From NCBI GenBank assembly GCA_965220505.1, contig CBDCQE010000001.1:1-64000 (forward strand): a DNA stretch of 64,000 bases, written 5' to 3'. Positions 15,010 through 23,775 of the stretch are shown here, in pieces. Under the pieces are notes generated by a model, which saw only the letters and a program-made list of their open reading frames with translations, was not told the DNA's origin and searched no databases. A program made the position numbers and the translations under genes. This DNA is from Bin87 sp965220505 (GTDB lineage Bacteria > Chloroflexota > Dehalococcoidia > Lucifugimonadales > UBA3495). The first letter of the stretch is position 1, and every line of letters starts with the position of its first letter.

Positions 15010-16170
15010 ATGACCACCGCAACCACGACAACGACCGATCAGACAACGACCAACCGGACGACCCGGGCGCAGGGCGCCGAACGGAGCCGGGGCAAGCCGG
15101 AGAGCGAACTCCGCGCCGCCGCCCGGCGCAAGGGCCTCACCCTCAAGGAACTGGCCGACCTCATGGGCGTCAGCTACGGCTACCTGTGCTCGGTGTCCAG
15201 CGGGCGACGGCCCTGGTCTCCCATGCTGCGGGAAAGGGCTATGGCCGTCCTGGGCGAGGTCCCCGGTCAGGGCGTGGTCTATCGACGGGGCGGCCTGGTG
15301 GAGGGGGAAAGCACCAGCCTGCGGGAAAGGGCCCGGCAGCGCGGCCTGAGCATGAAGGAACTAGCCCATCTGGTGGGCGTGTCGGCCGGATACATGTCCG
15401 AGGCGTCCCGGGGACGGAAGCAAATGAGCCCGGCGGTTCAGGCCCGTGTCGAGAAAGCCCTGGGCGCTCCGGTGGAGATCGCCCCCGCCGAGTGCGCCAA
15501 CCGCCAGGGCGGCGTGGTCCAAGGCGGGGAGAGCACCTACCTGCGGGAGCGGGCCCGGGAGCGGGGCCTGACCCTGCGGCAGGTGGCGGAACGGACCGGG
15601 TTGAGCTACGGCCACGTGGTCATGGTGTCCCGGGGGCAGCGCAGTCTGAGTCCCGCCGCCCAGGCCCGCATGGAGTCCGTCCTGGAGGCTCCCGTGAAGG
15701 TGGAATCGGCCCAGAGCGCCGACGTGGACCCGCAGGTCCTGTGGGAGCGCATGGACGCCCACGACATCTCCCAGAACGAGACCGCCCGGCGGGCGGGCAT
15801 CAGCTCCGCCATGCTCTCCCAGATCATGAACGGCCAGCGCAAGCCCTCGGGCGATGCGCTCAGGCGGCTGCACGAGGTCCTGTTCGCCCAATCGCCGAAG
15901 GAACTGGTGATGCCCGTCGAGCTCAAGGTGATGGGCTGGAAGAAGGGCGGCCGCAAGGGCGTGGTGGTCAGGGGCGCCGGCGGACCACGGAGCAACGGCA
16001 AGCCCGGCGACGGGACCGTCCGCACCGGCGGGCGGGTGCCCTGGGGCGCCGAGGTGGAATTCGCCTACACCACGGGCTACGACGGCCGCGGTAGGGTGTT
16101 CGTCAATCACCTGGTCGATGAACGGGGCTGCGCCGCCATGCTGAAGCGGGATGAGCCGGAGTGCGAGTAG
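15010..16170 (+). CDS. Regulator with four tandem XRE helix-turn-helix domains
   Basis: AGGAGG lies 7 nt before the ATG. The 386-residue protein has a Thr-rich disordered start (residues 2-20), then four XRE-like units at about 34-84, 103-155, 178-230 and 243-292. Examples are RKGLTLKELADLMGVSYGYL, RGLSMKELAHLVGVSAGYM, RGLTLRQVAERTGLSYGHV and HDISQNETARRAGISSAML. Units 1-3 are closely alike (LRERAR.RGL...), so they arose by internal duplication; unit 4 is more like a standard XRE repressor. The last 90 residues are Gly/Arg-rich, then end in a small beta-like domain. XRE proteins usually carry one such domain. It probably binds an extended or repeated operator. Confidence 0.8.
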   Translation: MTTATTTTTDQTTTNRTTRAQGAERSRGKPESELRAAARRKGLTLKELADLMGVSYGYLCSVSSGRRPWSPMLRERAMAVLGEVPGQGVVYRRGGLVEGESTSLRERARQRGLSMKELAHLVGVSAGYMSEASRGRKQMSPAVQARVEKALGAPVEIAPAECANRQGGVVQGGESTYLRERARERGLTLRQVAERTGLSYGHVVMVSRGQRSLSPAAQARMESVLEAPVKVESAQSADVDPQVLWERMDAHDISQNETARRAGISSAMLSQIMNGQRKPSGDALRRLHEVLFAQSPKELVMPVELKVMGWKKGGRKGVVVRGAGGPRSNGKPGDGTVRTGGRVPWGAEVEFAYTTGYDGRGRVFVNHLVDERGCAAMLKRDEPECE

Positions 16171-16469
16171 CGCGGCGACCGCGCCGACGACATCATCCCC
16201 CACCGGCTATCGGGACGGCGGCCTCCTGGCGATTCTCCATGGGGCCGCCGTCCACTTGCGAGCGTGGAGCCCGTAACCGGCCATGCCCCGATTGCCCCGA
16301 AAGCGCCCAGCCCGGCGAACGCCATTGCGGGCCTGTTGCCGGCGATTCCCCCGGCGGCGTATAATCCGCTGCACGGAACCACGCCGGTGCGGGAGCGCCG
16401 GTTGCCCTTACGTTTGCCTGAACCAGTTCCTTCATATAGGGTGCGCTACCGCCAATCGACTGGTGCGAA
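16171..16469. other. Intergenic region
   Basis: About 300 bp with no convincing gene. It contains the promoter-like sequence at 16336-16365 in front of the Uma2 gene. It may hold the right boundary of the mobile element, but no attachment-site repeat could be checked because the left end is outside the window. Confidence 0.35.
16336..16365 (+). promoter_or_regulatory. Sigma70-like promoter for the Uma2 gene
   Basis: TTGCCG at 16336-16341 and a perfect TATAAT at 16360-16365 are separated by 18 bp. They lie about 105 bp before the ATG at 16470. Confidence 0.45.
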
Positions 16470-17204
16470 ATGACCACCTCCGACACCGCAGCCAGCAAAC
16501 TGAAAGCCAAGGGCCGTTTCCGGTTGCCGGACCCGCCCGAACGCGAGCCCGACGACATGACCTCCGCCGAGCACCTCAGCGAAACCGGCCTGCACCACCA
16601 CCTGAAGCAGTTCCTGGGCAACCCTGATTCCACCATCGTGTCCGGGGAGAAATATATCACCGCAAGGCGGGGCGGCGACATGCGCTATCCCGACCTGATG
16701 GTGGCCTTCGGCGTGGACCCGGCGTTGTACCGGGAGACCAACGGGTACGTAATTGAGGAGCAGGGCAAGCCGCCGGATTGGGTGCTGGAGATAGCGTCGG
16801 AGGGCACGGGCCACATCGACGTGGGGGAGAAGCGCGAGTTCTACGAGCGGCTGGGCATCACGGAGTACTGGCGGTTCGACCAGACCCCCGACGGCCGGTG
16901 GCACGGCGCGCGGCTGGCCGGGGATCGTCTGGTGAACAGCGAATACGTCCCGGTAGAGATCGAAGAACTGCCCGGCGGCGTGTTGCTGGGGTACAGCCCC
17001 GCGCTGAACCTACGCCTGCGCTGGGAGAGCGGCGGGTTGGCGTTGTACGACCCGGCGACGAATGCGCCCATCGCCAGCTTTGACGATTTACAAACCAGTC
17101 TGGACCGCGAGCGCGCCCGTGCCGATGCTGAACTGGCAGCCCGTCTGGCCGCCCAGTCCCGCATCCGGGAACTGGAGGAGCGGATGGGCAGCCAGGGTTC
17201 CTGA
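16470..17204 (+). CDS. Uma2-family (DUF820) restriction-endonuclease-fold protein
   Basis: This 244-residue protein shows the Uma2/DUF820 signature of the PD-(D/E)xK superfamily: RYPDLMVAFG (about 71-80), then PPDWVLEIASEGTGHIDVGE with K following, and FYERLGITEYWRFD. These give the Asp, Glu-x-Ser and Lys positions expected of the fold. The C-terminal 40 residues form an Arg/Ala/Glu-rich coiled coil (LDRERARADAELAARLAAQS), common in this family. These proteins are numerous in cyanobacteria and Chloroflexi; their biological role is unsettled. It is monocistronic with its own promoter-like sequence. Confidence 0.85.
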   Translation: MTTSDTAASKLKAKGRFRLPDPPEREPDDMTSAEHLSETGLHHHLKQFLGNPDSTIVSGEKYITARRGGDMRYPDLMVAFGVDPALYRETNGYVIEEQGKPPDWVLEIASEGTGHIDVGEKREFYERLGITEYWRFDQTPDGRWHGARLAGDRLVNSEYVPVEIEELPGGVLLGYSPALNLRLRWESGGLALYDPATNAPIASFDDLQTSLDRERARADAELAARLAAQSRIRELEERMGSQGS

Positions 17205-17320
17205 CCGGTGAGATCCCTGCATGACCGGGCGTCAACAGACAATACCGACGGTTGCGAGTACCCATTTGAAGGCAATGGCCCGCTGGACGCCCCGTTCAGG
17301 GCATTGAGGGGTTCGCGTTC

Positions 17321-18103
17321 ATGACCGAACCGTACGTAATGGGCTACTCCGAGGCGCTGCTGCGGATCATGCGGGCGCGGAGCGCCGCGGAATGGTGTCG
17401 CTGCCTGATGCCTCACCTGGAGCCAGGGCTTCGGGCGCTGGACGTGGGCTGCGGCCCAGGCTCGATATCGGTGGGACTGGCCCAGGCGATAGCGCCGGGC
17501 GAGCTGCGGGGCATCGACATCGCGCCATCGCAGGTGGAGCAGGCCGCCCGGGCGGCTGCGGAGCGCGGGTTGAGCAACGCGGAGTTCAGCGTTGCCGACG
17601 CGACGGCTTTGCCCTTTGAGGACGGCCGGTTCGATATCGTCCATTGCAGCGACACCCTGGCCTTTGTTCCCGACGCCGCAGCCGCCCTGGACGAGATGAA
17701 GCGGGTGCTGAAGCCCGGCGGCGTCCTGGGCTGCCGGGAGATCATCATGGACGCTTTCCTGATCCATCCGGACCCGGAACCGAAGCCCCTGACCCGGGGG
17801 TATGCCGTCTTCGCCGACGTTCTTGAGGCCGACGGCGGGCACCCGCAGATGGGCAAGGACCTGGCCGGATATATGGAACGGGCGGGGTTCACCGACATCC
17901 GGGTATCCGCCGCCTTCGACACCTTCTCCGGGCCGGAGCGGCTGAAGCTGGTCTATGACCTGGGGCAGGAGTGGTACTTCACGGATGACGTCGCCCTCCC
18001 GGCCATGCAGTACGGAGCGGCCAATGCCGACATGCTGGATGAAATCAGGCAGGCCAGGGACCGCTGGCACCGGTCCACCGGAGCGCTGGCCGTCAGGCCC
18101 TGA
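17321..18103 (+). CDS. Class I SAM-dependent methyltransferase
   Basis: This 260-residue protein carries motif I ALDVGCGPGSISVGLAQ (about 39-55), the acidic loop RGIDIAPSQVEQA (about 65-77), motif III ADATALPFEDGRFDIVHCSD and EMKRVLKPGGVLGCREI. These place it in the ubiquinone/menaquinone-biosynthesis-like Methyltransf_11/25 group. The substrate cannot be told from sequence. It stands alone, about 115 bp after the Uma2 gene and convergent with the metallo-beta-lactamase gene. Confidence 0.9.
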   Translation: MTEPYVMGYSEALLRIMRARSAAEWCRCLMPHLEPGLRALDVGCGPGSISVGLAQAIAPGELRGIDIAPSQVEQAARAAAERGLSNAEFSVADATALPFEDGRFDIVHCSDTLAFVPDAAAALDEMKRVLKPGGVLGCREIIMDAFLIHPDPEPKPLTRGYAVFADVLEADGGHPQMGKDLAGYMERAGFTDIRVSAAFDTFSGPERLKLVYDLGQEWYFTDDVALPAMQYGAANADMLDEIRQARDRWHRSTGALAVRP

Positions 18104-18134
18104 GGCCGGTTTACCGGTCCAGGGGCAGGGAGAT

Positions 18135-18223
18135 CAGGGTGCCGTCCGTGCCCAGGGTCACCCCAGAATGGCCATTGCGAGATTCACAAATGGGGCAGGG
18201 TGCCGTCCGTGCCCAGGGTCACC
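18135..18223. repeat. 28-bp direct repeat at the 3' end of the MBL gene
   Basis: The sequence cagggtgccgtccgtgccca (continuing to 28 bp) occurs identically at 18135-18162 and 18196-18223, 61 bp apart. Read on the minus strand, each copy encodes VTLGTDGTL. The distal copy continues ISLPLDR and a stop, which looks like an original C-terminus; the proximal copy is cut to PHL and a stop. Confidence 0.75.
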
Positions 18224-19233
18224 TCTCCGTCGTACACGTCCTCCACTCCCTGGAGGAAGATACGCTCCAGGGCGGCGTTGGGCAACTGCGGAGCGATGTG
18301 ATAGTAGAGCAGGTGGCCGGCCCCGGCCTCGGCGGCTGACTCCGCCGCCTCCACCGGTGTGGTGTGGCAGGAGGCCACGTCCCGCGTCATCTTGGCAACT
18401 CGGTGGTTGCCGGCGGCCTCCGCGGCGTCGGCGATGCGGTTGGTCAGCTTGACGTCCAGGGCCTCGTGCACCAGCAGGTCCGCGCCCCGGGACTGTTCAA
18501 CCAGGTTGGCGGACTTCACCGTGTCGCCGCTGATGGACACGGAACGCCCGCCGTAGTCGATGCGGTAGCCCACCGCTTCCGTCACCGGCCGGTGATCCAC
18601 CAGGAAGGCGCTGACCCGCACCCCGTCGTCGGTTTCCAGCACCGTCCGCAGCTCGCCCTCCTCCGGCAGTGGGAAGGGAAAGGCTTCCATACCGCTGCCG
18701 CTGATCGGGTTGAAGTCTCCGCCCTGGTGAGCCTCCCGGTACCCCACGTCCGGGGCGTAGGCCCGGTTGAACCCCGCCACCACCTCCTCGACCACCGGCG
18801 GCCCGTGCACCGGCAGGGGCGTGTCGCTGCCGCTGTTCAGCCAGCGCAGCATCCCCAACTCCCCCAGCCCGTCGATGTGGTCCGAGTGGGCGTGGGTCAG
18901 GAGCACTGCCTCCACCCGGCCGGCGTCCACGAAGAACCGCCCCAGGTTGCGGGCGCCGTTGGTGCCGGCGTCGACCACGTAGAGATGGCTTCCCGCCTGG
19001 ACCGCCACGCAGGGCCCCGACCGGTTGATGTCCGGCAGGGGACTGCCGGCCCCGCACAGCATGACGTGGATGCCGTCGGGCAGGTCCGCCAGGTCGTCCC
19101 GGGTCATGGCGTCGCCCACCGCGCTTTCCAGTCCCCGGTAAACCATGCTGTTGGGAACCAGCGCGCAGCCCGCGGCCGGGGCAAGCGCCAGGACACCGAC
19201 GGCGAGCAGCAGCATTTTCCGAAGGTGGTTCAT
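18184..19233 (-). CDS. Metallo-beta-lactamase-fold lipoprotein (RNase Z-like)
   Basis: The start at 19233 (MNHLRKMLLLAVGV) is favoured because AAGGAG lies about 12 nt upstream. The length is 349 residues. A lipoprotein signal with lipobox LAPAAGC occupies residues 1 to about 22. The MBL motif LLTHAHSDHIDGLGELG lies at about 119-135, ISGDTVKSANL and LLVHEAL supply further ligands, and YYHIAPQ near the end gives the last histidine. The layout matches RNase Z/arylsulfatase-like hydrolases moved to the cell surface. The C-terminus (GTDGTLPHL) has been altered by a small duplication. Confidence 0.85.
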   Translation of the reverse strand: MNHLRKMLLLAVGVLALAPAAGCALVPNSMVYRGLESAVGDAMTRDDLADLPDGIHVMLCGAGSPLPDINRSGPCVAVQAGSHLYVVDAGTNGARNLGRFFVDAGRVEAVLLTHAHSDHIDGLGELGMLRWLNSGSDTPLPVHGPPVVEEVVAGFNRAYAPDVGYREAHQGGDFNPISGSGMEAFPFPLPEEGELRTVLETDDGVRVSAFLVDHRPVTEAVGYRIDYGGRSVSISGDTVKSANLVEQSRGADLLVHEALDVKLTNRIADAAEAAGNHRVAKMTRDVASCHTTPVEAAESAAEAGAGHLLYYHIAPQLPNAALERIFLQGVEDVYDGEVTLGTDGTLPHL

Positions 19234-19320
19234 GGTATCGCGGTTCTCCTTACCGGCATTCACGACCGGCATTCACGACGCCCGGTCATTTGGGGACTCC
19301 TTCCAGTGACAGACGGCTCA

Positions 19321-19515
19321 GGGGCGGACGGCCAGGGCCTGGCCGAAGGCGACGGCGGCCAGGGCCCCGGGATCCCGGCGCCATTCCTCCAGGCACCGTG
19401 CGACGGCCAGCTTCATCTCTTCCGTCATCGCTCCGTAATCCCGGGCGGCGTCCGCAATGCCTTGGCCCAGGAACCACTGCCGGACCATTGAGTGGAAGAA
19501 CTCCAGTTCCTCTCT
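19321..19515 (-). pseudogene. 3' remnant of a gene cut by ISAs1 insertion
   Basis: On the minus strand, upstream of the MBL gene, the frame reads SREELEFFHSMVRQWFLGQG and ADAARDYGAMTEEMKLAVAR, then a stop at about 19321. It has helical, ordinary-looking composition but no start. It runs into the truncated 5' side of the ISAs1 transposase near 19515. I cannot name the family. The evidence is the coherent reading frame and the junction. Confidence 0.35.
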
Positions 19516-20473
19516 GGAACTGCCTCACGGCATCCCGTCCCACGACACCTTCGGCGCCGTTTTCGCTCGGCTGGACCCGGCGCAGTTGCAGAACCGCTTC
19601 GTGGCCTGGACCCAGGCTATTGCTGAGCTGCTGCCCGGCGAGGTGGTGGCTATTGATGGCAAGACCGCGCGAAGGTCCTACGACCGAGCCGGGAAGCAGG
19701 GAGCCATCCACATGGTCAGCGCCTGGGCTACCCAGAATACGTTGACCTTGGGCCAAGTCAAGACCGACGCGAAATCCAACGAGATCACTGCCATTCCCCA
19801 ACTGCTGGAAATGCTGGACTTGCACGGCTGCATCGTAACCATTGACGCCATGGGCTGCCAGCGGGAGATTGCCCAGCAGATCACCGACGGCGGCGCCGAC
19901 TACGTGCTGGCGGTGAAGGAGAACCAGGGCCGTTTGTACGAGAACATCCGAGACTTGTTCGAGGGTGCCGAAGCATTGGATTTTGACGGGACGCCCTATG
20001 ACTACGCTCAGACCATGGACAAGGGACACGGGCGGGTGGAACACCGAGAATGCTGGGTCATCGCGGAGCGGGACAGCCTGGACTACCTGGACCCTCAAGG
20101 GCAATGTCCGCAACTGAAAGCCGCCGTCAGGGTGGCGGGCCATCGTCAAACCCCAGAAGGCGCTACCAGCCATCCCCGCTACTACATCAGCAGCCGGGCG
20201 GGCGCAGCGGAACAACTGCTGACCGCCGTTAGAAGCCACTGGAGCGTCGAGAACTCGTTGCACTGGACCCTGGACGTGACCTTTCGGGAAGACCAGTGCC
20301 GCGTGCGCAAGGACCACGGCCCGCAGAACATGAATACCCTGCGGCAGATCGGACACAACCTATTGAAAAATGAGCGAACCTTGAAAGTGGGTATCCAAGG
20401 CAAGCGGCTCAACGCCGGATGGGACGAAGACTACCTCCTCAAAGTCATCCTCCAATAAGATGCGATTGCCCTG
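19515..20473 (+). mobile_element. ISAs1-family element, 5' truncated
   Basis: The transposase coding sequence begins abruptly inside the conserved ELPHGIPSHDTFG segment, which normally lies about 60-80 residues from the N-terminus. The right end probably lies at 20473, where tgcgattgccctg (reverse complement CAGGGCAATCGCA) would be the terminal repeat. No matching left repeat was seen. The element is therefore probably immobile. Confidence 0.65.
19520..20458 (+). pseudogene. N-terminally truncated ISAs1-family transposase
   Basis: About 312 residues from ELPHGIPSHDTFGAVFARLD to the stop are intact; the frame is open back to an ATG at 19457, but that upstream part looks foreign. DDE residues are visible in VAIDGKTARRS, TIDAMGCQREIAQQ and HWSVENSLHWTLDVTF, followed by REDQCRVRKDHGPQN typical of the family. 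Complete ISAs1 transposases are about 370-380 residues, so roughly 60 N-terminal residues are missing. Codon use matches the host, so the loss may not be very recent. Confidence 0.75.
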
Positions 20474-20706
20474 TAGCAGGAGCTATTATTCGCATCAGAG
20501 TTTTGATACAATGCCAAATGGGATGAAATAGTACGTAAAGCGACACCATCAGCGCTTTTATCGATGTCTTCCGTCTGCGTTTGAATAGCGGCTTTTCGCG
20601 CTTCAACATTGAAAGGCGCCGGCAGTGTCGTTTGAAGCAGGGTAGAAAACGTTGCGGGCTGGCATAGCCGTCTCCGGCACGGGAGCGGCCGGCTGGGAGG
20701 ACACCA

Positions 20707-23700
20707 TTGAGTATCAACAGGAAGTTGCGACGGTTCGGCCTGGCGACGTGGTTGCTGGTCCTGGTGGTGTGGGGACTGTTGGCGGCGCTTTCCGGACCGG
20801 GAACGGAGGTCCTGGCCCAGGATCAGCACACCCTGACCCTGGACGTCCGGCAGTGGAACGGCAGCGCCTGGGCCCCATTCACGGGGGCTGGGGGCCAGAA
20901 ACTGCCCGAAGGGAATTCGGCGGCCAGCGCCAAGCTGGTGAGCGTCCACACCCACCTGAACCCGGCCCGCGATAAGCCCACCGCGGTTCTGCTCTGCGTC
21001 AAGGACACCGGCACGGCCCGGTTGCGATCTTCAATATTGCGCGACGGGCACGCCACCGTGGCGAAAGACTTCGATCTGATCGCGCTGCAGACCGCCGCGA
21101 CGCTTGATCCCGACGACGCAACGCAACTGAAGATGGACCGGGGCAATTGCCACGATCACGTCGTGCCCGCCAACGCCAGTGCCGCCGCGGTCAACATCCT
21201 CATCTTTGGCGATACGATCAAGGAGGGAGACGAGACGGTGGCGCTGGAGTTGCGGCGGTCCGGGTCTACGCCGGCTGACGTGGCGATCTCCGCCACCGCC
21301 GGAACGACCACCTTCACCATCGGGGACGACGACGGCGGGGGGCCGGCGCCCACCGTTTACCTCACCGGCGGGAGCGCCGTGACCGAAGGCGGGAAGGCCC
21401 AGTTCACCCTCTGGACCGACCGTCGTCTGGAGCGCAGCGAGGGCCGCAGCGTCTGGGTGCGGGTGTGGGAAGCGGCGGACAGCGACTTTGTGCCCGCCGC
21501 CAGCGAAGGGATGCGGCGGGTGGATCTGGGCGCTCCCGGCATCAAAGGGGAGTTCACGGTGCCCACCACCGACGACGCGGTGGCTGAGGCCGACGGCGAG
21601 GTCAGGGCGGAACTGATCGCCGGAGACGGCTACCACGTTGGCGAGTTCAGCTCTGCCGAGGTGGACGTGATGGACGACGAATCCGATGCGCTCGTGTCTC
21701 TGGGCGCGGTGCCCGGGGAGATCATGGAGGGAGAGACGCTGTCGGTGGAGGTGCTGATAAACGGGCCGGCCACGGCCCAGGCCCGGGGCACGGTGACGCT
21801 GACCGGCAGCGACGGCTCCAACGCCAGCGACGACTTTTTCAGCACGTCAACAACTTTCTGGATATATCCCGGCCGGAAAAGCGTAACGGTGCCGTTTATG
21901 GTCCTCGCCGACGGGGTATCGGATCACGGCGAAACCTTTCACGCGCGCCTGAGCGTCGCCAGCGGCCACGTGACGGTCGGTAGCCCGTCGGAGGCGGTTT
22001 TCACCGTGGTCGAGCCGGTGCAGTACGGATTCAGCGACGCTTTATTCAGCGTCCCGGAGGGCGGCGGCAAGAACGTCGTCATTGCCCGAAGCAAGGGATT
22101 GTCCGATGCCGATATGGATGACCAGGAGGTGACGGTCCGGTTGACGTCGAACACGGATGATCACGCGGCGAGCCGTGGCGCGGACTTCCTGGCGCCGTCG
22201 GAAACCGTCACGGTGGATGGCGTCACCGGAAAGGGCTATCTCTACGTCAGTACCTACTCCGACCTGCTGACGGAAGGGCCGGAAACCGTCTCCCTGGAAA
22301 TCACCGACGCCGGCGACGGCGTAATCGGTCCCAACAACGCGGCGGTCCTGCAAATCGTGGACGTCAACCTGGTCCCGCCCGACTGGGAGCTGGCCCCCAG
22401 CGGGCTGAGCGACGGCGACCGGTTCCGGTTGATCTTCCTCTCCTCCGGGACCACCGCCGCCGCCGGTTCCAGTATCAATGACTACGACGTCTGGCTCCGC
22501 AACCTGGCGGCGAGTGGTGGTCATGCGGCGATCCAGCCCTACGCCCAGGGCTTCCAGGCCCTGGGCAGCACCGCCGACACCCACGCTCAGGCCCGCGCCG
22601 GCGCCAGCCCGGACCTTGGCAACGGGGACGCTCGGCCGGTCGCCGCGACAACTCCGATCTACTGGCTGAACGGGGAGCAGGTCGCCAGCAATCACGCCGA
22701 CCTCTGGGACGGCGCGTGGAGCAACGTCTCCGTGAGCGCCGGCAACATCAAGGACGAAAGCGGCGCCGCCGTTGCCCAGGCGGACCGGCACTGGACCGGC
22801 TCCGGCGGGGACGGCGCCGCTTCTGACAACCCCCTGGGACATACCGGCGACGAGGTGACCTACGGACAGTGGAGCGGCAACCCGGTGAGCGCGGGGCTTG
22901 CGGACAAAACGCAGTCGTATCCTCTGATCGGCATATCCCAGGTGTTTGAAGTCATCGACAAACCGATTTTCAGCATCGACGTCGCGTCCGGGCCGGTTAC
23001 GGAGGGCGAGAACCTCCAGTACACCGTCAGGGCCGATCCGGCGCAAGAGACCGCGGTCCCTGTTGCGATCCAGGTGGAGACGGAAGGCGGCTACCTGTCC
23101 GCTCCCAGTCTCTCCCACGAAGTGACCATGCCCGCCGCCGGTTCCCATACCTTCTCCCTGGCAACCCTGGGGGACGCCGTTGACGAGCCCGACGGCCGGA
23201 TCACGTTCACCCTCATGCCCACCGACGACTACCGGGTGATCGACAGCCTCCAGCCCAGCGGGGTCAAGGTGAAGGACGACGACTATACCACAGTGACGCT
23301 GACCCCGAGCCGTGCCTGGCTGAACGAGACCGGAGACGACAACGCGGTGGACCTGACCATCGGCCTGAGCCGCCCGGTGGGCCCCGGGGAGCTGGCGGTC
23401 ATTCCCATCGGCGTGTCCGCGTCCGGGGCCGTGGTCAACACCGACTACACCATGGCCCTCAAGCCGGGCGCTGGCGTCAACCAGGGCGTGCGGCTGCTGA
23501 CCAGCGGCGGCACCACCCCCACGGCGCGGTTCCCGTTCAGCGTCCCGTACAGCGCGCAACGCCCGGGAGTGGAACTGTCCCCCGGCGCCCAGAACGCGGT
23601 CATCACCTATACCGCCGTGGACGACAGCGTCAAGAAGAGCCGGAGCCTGTCTTTTGGCGTGGGCGTGGGCTCCATCAGCTCCGAGATGTTCGGTCTCGGC

Positions 23701-23775
23701 GGCGGTGGCATCTACCTCGATGTCTCGCCAACGTCGTTCATCCCCATCTTGGACGACGAAAAAACCGACCCATGA
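20707..23775 (+). CDS. Secreted Calx-beta repeat surface protein, truncated at its 3' end
   Basis: A TTG start 6 nt after GGGAGG gives 1,022 residues. A signal peptide (LATWLLVLVVWGLLAAL) ends near AQDQH. Calx-beta-like units with endings such as TFTIGDDDGG and VDVMDDES fill about 60-540 and 760-1020. Between them (about 551-751) lies a domain reading FRLIFLSSGTTAAAG, QPYAQGFQALGST, IYWLNGEQVAS and GISQVFEV. The mature part is colinear with residues about 385-1382 of the giant protein at 25141. It stops after PILDDEKTDP exactly where the paralog continues and where an IS4-like element begins, so the stop is probably created by that insertion. Calx-beta proteins are usually calcium-binding adhesins. 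Confidence 0.8.
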   Translation: MSINRKLRRFGLATWLLVLVVWGLLAALSGPGTEVLAQDQHTLTLDVRQWNGSAWAPFTGAGGQKLPEGNSAASAKLVSVHTHLNPARDKPTAVLLCVKDTGTARLRSSILRDGHATVAKDFDLIALQTAATLDPDDATQLKMDRGNCHDHVVPANASAAAVNILIFGDTIKEGDETVALELRRSGSTPADVAISATAGTTTFTIGDDDGGGPAPTVYLTGGSAVTEGGKAQFTLWTDRRLERSEGRSVWVRVWEAADSDFVPAASEGMRRVDLGAPGIKGEFTVPTTDDAVAEADGEVRAELIAGDGYHVGEFSSAEVDVMDDESDALVSLGAVPGEIMEGETLSVEVLINGPATAQARGTVTLTGSDGSNASDDFFSTSTTFWIYPGRKSVTVPFMVLADGVSDHGETFHARLSVASGHVTVGSPSEAVFTVVEPVQYGFSDALFSVPEGGGKNVVIARSKGLSDADMDDQEVTVRLTSNTDDHAASRGADFLAPSETVTVDGVTGKGYLYVSTYSDLLTEGPETVSLEITDAGDGVIGPNNAAVLQIVDVNLVPPDWELAPSGLSDGDRFRLIFLSSGTTAAAGSSINDYDVWLRNLAASGGHAAIQPYAQGFQALGSTADTHAQARAGASPDLGNGDARPVAATTPIYWLNGEQVASNHADLWDGAWSNVSVSAGNIKDESGAAVAQADRHWTGSGGDGAASDNPLGHTGDEVTYGQWSGNPVSAGLADKTQSYPLIGISQVFEVIDKPIFSIDVASGPVTEGENLQYTVRADPAQETAVPVAIQVETEGGYLSAPSLSHEVTMPAAGSHTFSLATLGDAVDEPDGRITFTLMPTDDYRVIDSLQPSGVKVKDDDYTTVTLTPSRAWLNETGDDNAVDLTIGLSRPVGPGELAVIPIGVSASGAVVNTDYTMALKPGAGVNQGVRLLTSGGTTPTARFPFSVPYSAQRPGVELSPGAQNAVITYTAVDDSVKKSRSLSFGVGVGSISSEMFGLGGGGIYLDVSPTSFIPILDDEKTDP

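Noticed and set aside
18135..18223. 28-bp repeat considered as a minimal CRISPR
   Set aside because: Only two copies, both coding for the end of the MBL protein; a local duplication explains it.
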